Below are positions 32,591 through 32,616 of a stretch of DNA of 32,616 bases, one piece after another. Location of the stretch: positions 1 through 32,616 of the forward strand of contig CAIYBH010000460.1 in NCBI GenBank assembly GCA_903924405.1, given 5' to 3'. The stretch comes from an uncultured Planctomycetaceae bacterium. GTDB lineage: Bacteria; Planctomycetota; Planctomycetia; Planctomycetales; Planctomycetaceae. The notes under the pieces are model-generated. The model was not told the origin of the DNA and made no database searches. It saw only the letters and a program-made list of their open reading frames with translations. The translations under genes were made by a program, and so were the position numbers. Every line of letters starts with the position of its first letter. The stretch's first letter is position 1.

Positions 32591-32616
32591 TGTTTCAGCA
32601 GTCGACGCAGCAAGCC
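32587..32616 (-). CDS. Possible 3' end of a convergent gene (partial)
   Basis: Read on the minus strand from the right window edge, nine codons give GLLRRLLKH and then TGA at 32589-32587. The basic Leu/Arg-rich tail and its convergent orientation towards the nuclease gene are plausible for a protein C-terminus. Thirty bases are too few for an assignment, and the frame could be chance. Confidence 0.3.
   Translation of the reverse strand, partial: GLLRRLLKH

Overview
The window looks like chromosomal DNA of a Planctomycetota bacterium. It has three DUF1501 proteins, a CRTAC1/ASPIC-UnbV lipoprotein with FG-GAP repeats next to a TPR-like protein, a very large PVC-type haem-binding protein (CxxCH) with a propeller and HEAT-like repeats, and a squalene-cyclase-like repeat protein. 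Together these are typical of that phylum. Coding is dense with a GC-rich third position. I see no rRNA, tRNA, CRISPR array, transposase, integrase or phage gene.

Layout. 1-3194 (+): TPR-like membrane protein and CRTAC1 lipoprotein, apparently an operon. 3242-4978 (-): sugar-acid type IlvD/Edd dehydratase, convergent with the lipoprotein gene. 5259-6698 (-) and 6980-8386 (+): a divergent pair of DUF1501 proteins. 11607-8435 (-): a WYL-family regulator followed by a 710-residue protein with a DUF2325-like C-terminal domain; a perfect 15-bp inverted repeat lies 16 bp before the regulator's start codon. 13339-11966 (-): a third DUF1501 protein. 16028-13667 (-): a tight three-gene run of squalene-cyclase-like repeat protein, SGNH hydrolase-like protein and DUF309 protein. 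16599-19071 (+): a membrane-anchored ComEA-like HhH protein whose end overlaps the start of an ABC exporter gene. 19349-21672 (+): a PLP aminotransferase whose stop codon overlaps the start of an EpmA-type EF-P lysine ligase gene. 21839-22927 (+): a DMT/EamA transporter. 23405-26989 (+): the giant PVC-type cytochrome protein. 27148-27555 (+): a small VOC protein. 28603-27764 (-): a Cys-rich exported protein with a clear intrinsic terminator. 29460-32462 (+): a RecB-type PD-(D/E)XK nuclease protein resembling AddB. 32616-32587 (-): a possible 3' end of a convergent gene.

The best candidate for an undescribed system is the WYL regulator / DUF2325-like pair: two genes in one direction, preceded by a long operator-like dyad, with a large protein I cannot match to a known function. 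The second notable structure is a 140-bp stretch at the right edge that reads as twenty 7-bp units in one phase, passing through four repeat families. It spans from the stop codon of the nuclease gene to the probable stop codon of a convergent gene. It resembles the heptanucleotide STRR repeats known from cyanobacteria.

All functional calls rest on reading motifs by eye; no database search was possible.
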